Below are positions 1-7,124 of a stretch of DNA of 64,000 nucleotides, piece after piece (positions within the stretch are counted from its first letter, which is position 1; each line of letters starts with the position of its first letter). The notes under the pieces were generated by a model. It was not told the origin of the DNA, made no database searches, and saw nothing but the letters and a program-made list of their open reading frames with translations. A program made the position numbers and the translations under genes. The DNA is from Gammaproteobacteria bacterium (GTDB taxonomy: Bacteria > Pseudomonadota > Gammaproteobacteria > JADZEE01), in contig JADZEE010000051.1 in assembly GCA_020850735.1 (NCBI GenBank), positions 32,982-96,981 on the forward strand. Reading direction: 5' to 3'.

Positions 1-547
1 TGGAAGTCGCGTAAGCGAGCTGGCCGCGGTTGCCCTGCGAGGACACCGAGCCGATGAAGATGATCGCGCCCTGCACGCCTTCTCTCGGATCCCATCGCTG
101 CAGGTCCCTGCCGACCCGGTAGTCGGCCATGCGCGCGACCATCTCGAGCGCCCAGTAGATGGGCGCGATGAGATCGACCTCGGTGACCAGGCGGAAGGTT
201 TCGACCGGATAGATCTCGGCCTTGCCGGTGGATCGGTTCATCTTCACCGACAGCGCGTCGCGGGTGATGCCGGCCGCGGGAATGCAGATATTGACCACGC
301 CGTGGCGCGTGCACAGTTCGTCGTAGACGCGGGTACGGAAGGCATCGTCGGAGACGTTGCCCCGGAAGGGGACGGCGACGTCACGCCCGCTCGCGGTGTT
401 GATCGCGGTGGCGCTGGCGTCGACTTCGGCCGTCAGGTCCACCAGCGCGACGGTCTTGGCGCCACGGCGGGCGATGTCGGCGGCGACGGCCTGACCGATA
501 CCGCTCGCGGCACCCGTGATCACTGCTACCTTGTCCTTGATATCCAA
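1..547 (-). CDS. SDR-family NAD(P)-dependent oxidoreductase (3' end outside window)
   Basis: Short-chain dehydrogenase/reductase; substrate unknown. The reading frame starts at a TTG codon (545-547) preceded by a strong ribosome site, AAGGAGAGG, and would be missed by ATG/GTG-only searches. Seen: the Rossmann glycine motif TGAASGIG near residues 11-18, the catalytic Ser in IGSVSSQ, and the catalytic Tyr in LAYATS, after which the window ends just before the expected Lys. The usual NNAG motif is replaced by PAAG in IPAAGITRDAL. About 182 residues are present, roughly three quarters of a typical SDR. It is divergent from msrA. The family is clear. A role such as 3-oxoacyl reductase or hydroxyacyl dehydrogenase is only a guess. 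Confidence 0.85.
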   Translation of the reverse strand, partial: MDIKDKVAVITGAASGIGQAVAADIARRGAKTVALVDLTAEVDASATAINTASGRDVAVPFRGNVSDDAFRTRVYDELCTRHGVVNICIPAAGITRDALSVKMNRSTGKAEIYPVETFRLVTEVDLIAPIYWALEMVARMADYRVGRDLQRWDPREGVQGAIIFIGSVSSQGNRGQLAYATS

Positions 548-584
548 ACGCCTCTCCTTAAGGTTGTCCGTACGAAACCGTTAC

Positions 585-633
585 TGCGCTGCAATATAAC
601 GCATTCTACCGCGGAGTTGATGCGCTGCAATAT
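585..633. promoter_or_regulatory. Direct repeat upstream of the TTG-start SDR gene
   Basis: The 13-mer TGCGCTGCAATAT occurs twice, at 585-597 and 621-633, with start points 36 bp apart, in the 260-bp divergent region between the SDR gene and msrA. This region is more A+T-rich than its surroundings. The first copy begins 38 bp upstream of the SDR start codon. A repressor binding both copies on one DNA face is a plausible reading, but no regulator gene lies nearby. Nothing else is evident in 548-807 apart from the msrA ribosome site AGGAGG at about 796-801. Confidence 0.35.
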
Positions 634-807
634 CGAACCCGCCCGGCGGGAATCTCCGCAGCCCCGGGCGGTCACAGGGAGGGTAGGGCCGGTCCCCGCC
701 CCGCGTGCGGCGCCGGGGGCGGGCACGTGCCGCGGGTCGGACCCGATATGCTGGCCGTGACGATGTCACCCGGAACGGGCCCGGGATCGCCCGCAGGAGG
801 TTGAACG

Positions 808-1458
808 ATGCGGTTGCACACACTCCATGAGCTGCCGGACGCCGGACGGGCGCTGCCGGGGCGTGCTGAGCGTATGCCGGTGCCGGAGCGCCATTACGTC
901 CATGGTCATTCGCTGGTGCCGCCGTTTCCCGCCGATCTGGAGCTCGCGCAATTGGGACTCGGCTGTTTCTGGGGCGCCGAGCGCAAGCTCTGGCAGTGCC
1001 CGGGCGTTTACACCACTGCGGTCGGCTACGCCGGCGGGCAGACGCCGAACCCGATCTACGAGGAGGTGTGCAGCGGCATGACCGGTCACGCCGAAGTCGT
1101 GCTGGTGGTTTTCGATCCGCGGGTGACGAGCTACGCGGCGCTGCTCAAGACCTTCTGGGAGGCGCACGATCCAACTCAGGGCATGCGCCAGGGCAACGAC
1201 GTGGGGACTCAGTACCGCTCGGCTATCTACGTCTATTCGCCGGCGCAACGCGCCACGGCGCTGGCGTCGCGCGACGCGTACCAGAAGGCGCTCGCGGCGG
1301 CGCGCATGGGCGCGATCACGACCGAGATCCGCGACGCGCCGGAGTTCTATTACGCCGAGCCATATCACCAGCAGTACCTGGCGAAGAATCCCGGCGGTTA
1401 TTGCGGACTGGGCGGTACCGGTGTCGCCTGTCCGGCCGGCGCGGGCGTGGCGGCCTGA
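808..1458 (+). CDS. msrA: Peptide-methionine (S)-S-oxide reductase MsrA
   Basis: Reduces the S epimer of methionine sulfoxide in proteins, using thioredoxin for turnover, in the cytoplasm. The signature GCFWG contains the catalytic Cys53. Downstream are the conserved GYAGG, the EV..GMTGHAE stretch and the [19 protein letters not shown] block that lines the substrate pocket. Two C-terminal cysteines (199 and 208) fit the resolving and recycling cysteines. Length (216 aa) is normal for an MsrA with a roughly 45-residue N-terminal extension. The ATG is preceded by AGGAGG with good spacing. It stands alone, divergent from the SDR gene, with no msrB adjacent. The 240 bp after it hold no convincing gene. 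Confidence 0.95.
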   Translation: MRLHTLHELPDAGRALPGRAERMPVPERHYVHGHSLVPPFPADLELAQLGLGCFWGAERKLWQCPGVYTTAVGYAGGQTPNPIYEEVCSGMTGHAEVVLVVFDPRVTSYAALLKTFWEAHDPTQGMRQGNDVGTQYRSAIYVYSPAQRATALASRDAYQKALAAARMGAITTEIRDAPEFYYAEPYHQQYLAKNPGGYCGLGGTGVACPAGAGVAA

Positions 1459-1698
1459 TCGCTTGCGACATTCGACGGCGCGGCGGCCACCGCCGCCCGC
1501 GGCAGTGTCGCGACGTGCCGATCCGGTGGCGCCATCGGGACCGGCGCCGGCGCGGTGCGCCGTGGCGCCGATCGTGCGACCGGCCTCCTGCAGTCGCGCC
1601 GTCGGGCCGCGGGCAGCGGACGACAGGGCCACAAGTGCTTGATTTCGAGGCCCTGGGCGAGGCCCCGGGCGGCAGCGACCGTGCCGGCGCGGCGACGA

Positions 1699-1944
1699 TC
1701 AGTCCGCTTCTTCCTCGACGCAGATGCCCCACATGACGATGTATTCGTGCACGGTGGTGCGTTGCACGGACCACAGCAGCTCGTCGGACTCGCGGAACAG
1801 GCCGTTGCCGCGCCAAGCTTCGTGGCGGCCCGGAAACATGTCGCGGGTCGCCAGTCCGGCGTTGATGAGCTGGTCCCGCGTGCCGCGGTAACAGACTCCG
1901 TGCTCGTTGCGAAACACGCGGATCTGCTTCATGCGGCTGATCAT
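1699..1944 (-). CDS. Small conserved-looking hypothetical protein
   Basis: An 81-residue protein (77 if translation starts at the second ATG, giving MKQIRVF). I do not recognise a family. Its composition is balanced and not biased the way antisense shadows are here, and it has an ordered look: a basic N-terminus, aromatic residues throughout, and an acidic tail ending EEEAD. No clear Shine-Dalgarno precedes either ATG. It lies just upstream of the cyclase's 3' end, on the same strand. It could be a small cytoplasmic regulator, and function is unassigned. Confidence 0.55.
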   Translation of the reverse strand: MISRMKQIRVFRNEHGVCYRGTRDQLINAGLATRDMFPGRHEAWRGNGLFRESDELLWSVQRTTVHEYIVMWGICVEEEAD

Positions 1945-1994
1945 AACGCAGGAGGATTGCGCCCTGTTAAGCCAGACACGTGCGCCCGGCGACG

Positions 1995-3785
1995 CTAGGT
2001 CGCGCCGCGCGTGAGCTCGGTTTCGTCCATCGTGCAGTTGCGTCCGAGCGACTTCGCGCGGTACAGGGCACGGTCCGCGCGCTCGATGAGCGACGTGACG
2101 CCGTCGCCGGCGCGAATTTCCGCGAGCCCCGCGGATACCGTGACCGGCACGGGTGTGCCACGGTAATGGAAATGACAGCCCGCGATCTCCACCCGCAGCG
2201 CTTCGATGGCGCTGCGCGCGGCTTGCAGCGGCGTTTGCGGCAGCAGTACGACGAACTCCTCGCCGCCGTATCGGCCGAGAAAATCCGAACCGCGAATGCG
2301 CGCGCGCACGAGCTCGGCGATGCTGGTGAGCACCTTGTCGCCGGCTCTGTGACCGAACTCGTCGTTCACACGCTTGAAGTGGTCGATGTCGATGATTGCG
2401 ATCGACAGCGAGCCCCCGTAGCGACGCCAGCGCTCGTGCTCCTCGGCGAGGCGCCGATCGAGCGCGCGGCGGTTCGCGATGCCGGTGAGACCATCGGTGA
2501 GCGCGTTGCGCCGCTCGCTGGCGAGTGCGCTCTGGAGCTGCAAGGCACGCGCGTCGAGATCCTTGAGCTGGGAAGTGAGCGTGCTGACTCGTGATTGCGC
2601 CTCGCTGTGGCGCCGCTGCTGGCGCTCCACGAACATGCCGAACGAACGGTCGATGCGCGCGAATCGCTCCTTGACCTGCTTGCGCAGCTCCGCGATGTCC
2701 TCGGCGCCGGTGTCCTCCTGCGCCTGCATGGCCGCCAGCTCCGCGTGCAGCTCCTCGCGCAGGCTCCGGCCGTCCGCCACGCTCTGTTCATGCGTCCCGA
2801 GCGCCTCGAGGAGCTGAACGTCGAAATCGGCGATGCGGTCCACGATCTCGCGCAGGAAAGCCTCGATGGTTGCAAGCTCACCTTCGAGATCTGCACGCAG
2901 ATCCGCCACCAGTCCGGCGATGTCCTTGAGCACGGCGGTGATGTCGGTCGCAACGAGATCGCCCGCCAGCCGGGTCCGAATGCGTTCGGCGCGTTCGGCG
3001 ACGGTGCGCGGCAGACACATCCAGTCGAGCAGTTGTCCGAGGACCAGCGCCACCTCGGCGACCGTGACCGCTTCCGTGTCGAGCACGCCGCCACGGCGGG
3101 TCTCGATCGCCTCGGTGAGCAGGGTGACGGCGTCATCGACCAGCGCGAGCCGTGCGTCATGATCCTGCGCCCCCGCGGCGCGCCGGCGCAGGTCGACGAG
3201 CCGCAGCCCGAAATCCCCGTTGAGCCGCAGGCGTTCCAGGAACGTGCCGAAGGCGTCGTGCGGTGCGCCTCCCGACGCGACAGACTCCGATGCACCGGCG
3301 CAGGCTTCGCCGAGTAGCTCGGCAATCCGTCGCACCAGCGCCGCGGGATCGTCGGCGCGGCTCGTGTCGCTCAGGCGGGCGCGCAGCTGGCGGATCTCGA
3401 CCACACAGGCGTCGGGTACGTTGATCTGATCGAGCAGCGCCACGAGCAGGCTGGCGGCGGTGACCTGCCCGGCGCCAGCCGGCGCCGGGGCGGTCCTGCG
3501 GATACCCAGGGCAGCCAGCGAGCGCAGCACCTCGTCGATGGCCGTGCGCCGGGTCTGGTCGTCGGCGCCCCGGCGCAGGGTGTCGCGCAGGCTCGTCAGC
3601 AGACCATCGAAGTCGGGGTCGACGCCGGTGTAGCTGACCGCCAGACGCAGGATCTCGCGCTGAACGTGATGCTCCTGCCGGGTCCACTGGCGCTTGCGTT
3701 CCTCGAGCTCGTCGTGCACGCGCACGTAGCGCGCGCGCCAGTCCTCGCGGGTGGCGGGAGTGCGGGGGGCGACGGTCCTGCGCAT
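1995..3785 (-). CDS. Diguanylate cyclase (GGDEF) with long coiled-coil N-terminus
   Basis: Makes cyclic-di-GMP from two GTP. The C-terminal catalytic domain (about residues 430-590) carries the active-site GGEEF at about 507-511, preceded by the RGSD inhibitory I-site five residues upstream, so feedback control by product is likely. The first 420 residues contain no membrane segment or recognised sensor. They are charged and heptad-like, with helices rich in Leu, Glu, Arg and Gln just before the GGDEF domain, which suggests a soluble dimerising stalk. The ATG at 3785 was chosen because the frame further upstream runs into repeat element copy A. With it the protein is 596 aa. The input signal is unknown. 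Confidence 0.88.
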   Translation of the reverse strand: MRRTVAPRTPATREDWRARYVRVHDELEERKRQWTRQEHHVQREILRLAVSYTGVDPDFDGLLTSLRDTLRRGADDQTRRTAIDEVLRSLAALGIRRTAPAPAGAGQVTAASLLVALLDQINVPDACVVEIRQLRARLSDTSRADDPAALVRRIAELLGEACAGASESVASGGAPHDAFGTFLERLRLNGDFGLRLVDLRRRAAGAQDHDARLALVDDAVTLLTEAIETRRGGVLDTEAVTVAEVALVLGQLLDWMCLPRTVAERAERIRTRLAGDLVATDITAVLKDIAGLVADLRADLEGELATIEAFLREIVDRIADFDVQLLEALGTHEQSVADGRSLREELHAELAAMQAQEDTGAEDIAELRKQVKERFARIDRSFGMFVERQQRRHSEAQSRVSTLTSQLKDLDARALQLQSALASERRNALTDGLTGIANRRALDRRLAEEHERWRRYGGSLSIAIIDIDHFKRVNDEFGHRAGDKVLTSIAELVRARIRGSDFLGRYGGEEFVVLLPQTPLQAARSAIEALRVEIAGCHFHYRGTPVPVTVSAGLAEIRAGDGVTSLIERADRALYRAKSLGRNCTMDETELTRGAT

Positions 3786-3861
3786 GGCTTTCGGGTGATC
3801 GGGATCGGCCGGCTGACCCCTGCGATAGCGGCCTGACGGGCCGCGACTTGACCGCTGACGG

Positions 3862-4047
3862 CGCAGAGCTTGTGAAACATTCGCCCGCCGTCGCGAGACG
3901 GTTCCCGGGCGTTCCTGGCCAGGCGCGGGGGTGCGCGAAATCGCGCGCAGCGGGCCTGCGGAAACGATTTCGGGGGTCCCCGCAACGCCGCCAGGGGCGT
4001 CCAGGGGCCGTCGCAGCAGGCGCGGTGATGGTTTCACGAGCTCTCAG
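3862..4047 (-). repeat. Dispersed MITE-like element, copy A
   Basis: First of three near-identical intergenic elements (others at 20284-20465 and 42892-43080). Ends are inverted repeats: CAGAGCTTGTGAAACAT at the left and, read on the minus strand from the right end, CTGAGAGCTCGTGAAACC. It fills the gap between the C13 peptidase gene and the cyclase gene. The TGA stop codon of the peptidase gene lies inside the right terminal repeat. No transposase is encoded. The orientation relative to the flanking minus-strand genes is the same in all copies. Confidence 0.85.
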
Positions 4048-5294
4048 CGGGCCGCGCTCAGCTCGTGACGCCACTGGATGAGGTGGGCACGTATCCCGGC
4101 GCCGGTCGCGATCTGGGGCAGCGAGTGCTCCAGACCGTCGGCGTCCTCGCGCTCGCGCACGAAGCGTCGAGCCCGGTCGAAAGCGTCCTCGAAGGAGGCG
4201 CTCCCGGGCAGGGCGCGCTCGAAAAAGGCGCGGCCGAAGTAGGTCAGATCATCGTCGTCGCCGCAGCCGAAGGACACGCGGTCGGTCCGGGCGGCGGTGA
4301 TGACCAGCGTGTCGGCGGAGGCGAGCGGCTCGATGAAGCCGCCGGAGTAGCACGCCGACAGCACCACGACCTTGTAGCGAATGCCCGAGGCCTCGAGCAG
4401 GTGTGCGAGGCGGGCTGCGCCCAGGTCGTGGATCGGCACCTCACCGAGTTGCACCTCGAGGGCATGTTGCTCGGAGCCATGGCTGGACATGAACAGGAAA
4501 AGGATGTCCTTTACGGGATCCATGCGCGTCGCCAGGCGCGTGAGCGCGTACTCGAGATTGGTGGCGGTCGCGAGGGGCCGCGTGTCGATGGTGGCGCGAT
4601 TGTTGACCAGCAGCAGCGAGCGCCCGGCGGTGGCGTAGCGTTCGGAGAACGTGCGTTCGGCGTACAGCACCTCCTTCATGAACACGTCGCTGTCGCCGTC
4701 ACCCGCGAAGCCGAGGAAGTACAGATCAATCAGGCCGGCGCGCGAAGGCGCGACGGCATCGATCGCGGCATCCAGGCGTTCGCGCTGGCTGAACAGCAGC
4801 CGCTCGCCGTCGAGACCCGCCAGCGCATCGGCCGGCATGGCCGCAGCGGTATCCGCGGGGACGTAATCGCCATCTTCCCAGCGGCCGGTGAGGGTGGCGG
4901 CGCGGCCGTCCTCATCGCGATAGTGGAGCGTCCCGCTGCCTTCGAACACGCCGTCCACGAACCCGCCTTCGTAGTGGTCGCCGTTCGCGTAGTAGTAGCT
5001 GCCCTGGCCGTGCATGACGCCCGCTCGGAACTCGCCCTCGTATTGGAGGCCGTCGCGGTCACGCAGTGCACCGTGTCCGTGCATGAGACCGGCGTGGAAC
5101 TCGCCGTCGTAGCGGCTGCCGTCGTGCCACAGCAGTGAGCCGAGACCCTCGAAGTGGCCGTCCTCGAACCAGCCGCGGTACAAGCTGGCGTCCGGCAGCC
5201 GGAACGCTCCGAAGTGGCGGTCGGTCCCGGCGGCGGTGCCGGTGCCGGCGCACGACAGCAGGACGAGGAACAGGGTGATTTGGGCAGGCAACAT
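4044..5294 (-). CDS. C13 (legumain-type) cysteine peptidase with MORN repeats, secreted or lipoprotein
   Basis: Predicted caspase/legumain-fold cysteine protease. The ATG at 5294 gives 416 aa with a hydrophobic start ending LLSC (Cys15), which resembles a lipobox although the n-region lacks a positive charge. Residues about 39-130 are four MORN-type repeats (YxGxFxxGxxxGxG pattern). Residues about 190-400 are the peptidase: catalytic His272 in SSHGS and Cys315 in SACYSG, plus the family's SFGCGDDDDLTYFG stretch. The C13 assignment rests on these motifs. Substrate is unknown, and MORN repeats in such proteins may bind membranes or partners. Its TGA stop is contributed by the edge of repeat copy A. 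A TATACT hexamer upstream could be its -10 box. Confidence 0.8.
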   Translation of the reverse strand: MLPAQITLFLVLLSCAGTGTAAGTDRHFGAFRLPDASLYRGWFEDGHFEGLGSLLWHDGSRYDGEFHAGLMHGHGALRDRDGLQYEGEFRAGVMHGQGSYYYANGDHYEGGFVDGVFEGSGTLHYRDEDGRAATLTGRWEDGDYVPADTAAAMPADALAGLDGERLLFSQRERLDAAIDAVAPSRAGLIDLYFLGFAGDGDSDVFMKEVLYAERTFSERYATAGRSLLLVNNRATIDTRPLATATNLEYALTRLATRMDPVKDILFLFMSSHGSEQHALEVQLGEVPIHDLGAARLAHLLEASGIRYKVVVLSACYSGGFIEPLASADTLVITAARTDRVSFGCGDDDDLTYFGRAFFERALPGSASFEDAFDRARRFVREREDADGLEHSLPQIATGAGIRAHLIQWRHELSAAR

Positions 5295-5545
5295 GCAGGC
5301 CGGGCGCGTGCGTTGACGGTCGGCCAAGTATAAAGAGATCCACGGGCGTAGAATGGGCGCGCACCGTGGTCGATGCGTCGCGGCGCGGCCGGCACCCGGG
5401 TGCTCGATGGCGCAACGGTGCGCTGCTCCGCGCACGCGCAGGGCGCAGCGACGGTGCTGGCGCTGCGGGCCGCCTGGTGCCCGAATTGCCGGGCGTGCAT
5501 GCCGCCGCCGCCCGCCGCTACGCCGCCCGGCGGCAGGAGGTGTGC

Positions 5546-6166
5546 ATGTTCCACCCGAACCGCAGCCCGACACTGCTCGCGCTCGTATTCGCTGCCGCCT
5601 TGCCGGCGCATGCCGTCGACTTCGAGACGGCGATGCGCTATCACCAGTACAAGGACTACGGTCAGGCGTTCCAGGCCTTCATGGAGCTCGCCCAGGAGGG
5701 TAACGCGGCCGCACAGGCCAACGTAGCCTTCTACTACGACAACGGCCTAGCCGTGGCCCGCGATCCCGAGGAGGCCGCGCGCTGGTACCGGCTCGCGGCC
5801 GACAACGGCAGCGTCGACGCGCAATACAATCTCGGCGCCATGTACGAGTCCGGCGAAGGCGTCGAGAAGGACTACGGCGAGGCATTCAAGTGGTTCAGCC
5901 TAGCCGCGCAGCAAGGCGATGCGCAGGCGGCCATGTACCTGGGCCTGTTCTATGAAGAGGGTCTCGGCCGCGCGAGCGACGATGTGCAGGCCTATGCCTG
6001 GTTCCACGCCGCCGCAGGGCGCGGCGAGCGTGCGGGTACGCAAAAGTGCCAGGAGGTGGCGCCGCGGCTGTCACCCGAGCAGCTCGAACAGGCGCAAGGG
6101 CTCGGCGACCGCATCCTCGAGGAGCTGCGCACCCGCGCGGCACGCAAGCTCGACCTGCCGACTTGA
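5546..6166 (+). CDS. Periplasmic Sel1-repeat protein
   Basis: A 206-residue exported protein. The start MFHPNRSPTLLALV is followed by a short hydrophobic core and an AHA-V cleavage site near residue 20. The mature part is made of Sel1-like repeats (AAxWYRLAADxGxxxAQYNLGxxYxxGxGV), three to four units between about 40 and 170, ending in a charged helical tail. Sel1 repeats are adaptor modules; the partner cannot be told from sequence. The ATG has an excellent ribosome site, GGCAGGAGG. The frame is open another 180 bp upstream, but that part looks non-coding. Divergent from the C13 peptidase gene, possibly sharing regulation. Confidence 0.85.
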   Translation: MFHPNRSPTLLALVFAAALPAHAVDFETAMRYHQYKDYGQAFQAFMELAQEGNAAAQANVAFYYDNGLAVARDPEEAARWYRLAADNGSVDAQYNLGAMYESGEGVEKDYGEAFKWFSLAAQQGDAQAAMYLGLFYEEGLGRASDDVQAYAWFHAAAGRGERAGTQKCQEVAPRLSPEQLEQAQGLGDRILEELRTRAARKLDLPT

Positions 6167-6260
6167 GCAAACGTGAACCGGGCGGCGTGCCGCCGGCGGT
6201 GGTCCGGGCGTGCGACCGGTGGCACCGCGCTGCGCGCCGGTGCGGCGGGCCGTCCGGGTG

Positions 6261-7085
6261 TCAGACGAGCGCGCGCAGGTGGCGCAGCAGCGCCTCGTTG
6301 AACTGCGCCGCGGCTTCGATATTGGCCAGGTGCAGGGCGCGGGGCAACACGCTCAGCGTGGCGCCCGCGATGGCGTGCGCCATGACTTCGGCGGCGGCCA
6401 CGGGCGTGCCCGGATCGTGCTCGCCCACGAGCACGAGCGTCGGTGCGTCGATGGCGCCGAGCCGAGCGGTCAGGTCGAGGTGCATGATGGCGTGGCAGCA
6501 GCCCACGTAGCCCGGCACGGGCGTCGCGCGGATCATGGCGCGGATGCGATCCACCGTCGGCGCCTGCGCCCGGCGGAACTCCGGCGAGAACCAGCGTTCG
6601 ATCGTGGGTTCGACGAGCGGCTCCATCCCGTCGCGCTCGGCGAGCGCGATGCGGTCCTCCCACGCCGGCCGCGCCTCGGCGGGTACCCGGCTCGCCGTGT
6701 CGGCGAGCGTCAGGCTCGCAATCCGTCCGGGGTGCTCGAGCGCCAGGGTCTGGCCGATCATCCCGCCCATGGAAATACCGACCCAGTGCACGCGCTCGAT
6801 CGCCAGCGCATCGAGCAGCGCGCAGGCATCGTTGCCGAGCTGTGACAGGGTATAGCCCCCGCCAGGGGCGGTGGTCCGTCCGTGACCACGCGTGTCGTAG
6901 CGCAGCACGCGGAAATCGTCCCGCAGCGCCGGCAGCTGCGACTGCCACATCCGCAGGTCGGTCGCGAGGGACGTGCTCAGCATGACCACCGGGGCGTGGT
7001 CGGGCCCGGTGAGCTCGCAGTGCATGTCGATACCGTTGGCGTTGATCTGCATGACGTTCGGTCGCTGGTTGCTGGCACGCGGCAT
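6261..7085 (-). CDS. Alpha/beta hydrolase, 3-oxoadipate enol-lactonase-like
   Basis: Alpha/beta-fold hydrolase of 274 aa. With the ATG at 7085, which has GGAG at proper spacing, the triad is Ser105 (GISMGG), Asp224 (GEHDPGTP) and His252 (ALHLANIE). The overall pattern, including YDTRGHGRT and the cap region, is that of PcaD (3-oxoadipate enol-lactonase), which opens the lactone at the end of the protocatechuate/catechol branch. No other beta-ketoadipate genes are nearby, so it may act on a different ester or lactone. A second ATG at 7052 would remove 11 residues. It lies convergent to the Sel1 gene and downstream of the transporter on the same strand. Confidence 0.8.
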   Translation of the reverse strand: MPRASNQRPNVMQINANGIDMHCELTGPDHAPVVMLSTSLATDLRMWQSQLPALRDDFRVLRYDTRGHGRTTAPGGGYTLSQLGNDACALLDALAIERVHWVGISMGGMIGQTLALEHPGRIASLTLADTASRVPAEARPAWEDRIALAERDGMEPLVEPTIERWFSPEFRRAQAPTVDRIRAMIRATPVPGYVGCCHAIMHLDLTARLGAIDAPTLVLVGEHDPGTPVAAAEVMAHAIAGATLSVLPRALHLANIEAAAQFNEALLRHLRALV

Positions 7086-7124
7086 CGGCTGCTCCGCCCC
7101 GCCGGGCCGATTACGCCGGTCACT

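Noticed and set aside
766..1632. 288-codon minus-strand frame.
   Set aside because: Shadow of msrA and the GC-rich stretch after it.
5373..5545. Thioredoxin-like motif AAWCPNCRAC upstream of the Sel1 protein.
   Set aside because: No start signal, no fold-length homology either side, and the frame runs out of phase into the Sel1 gene; probably chance in GC-rich DNA.
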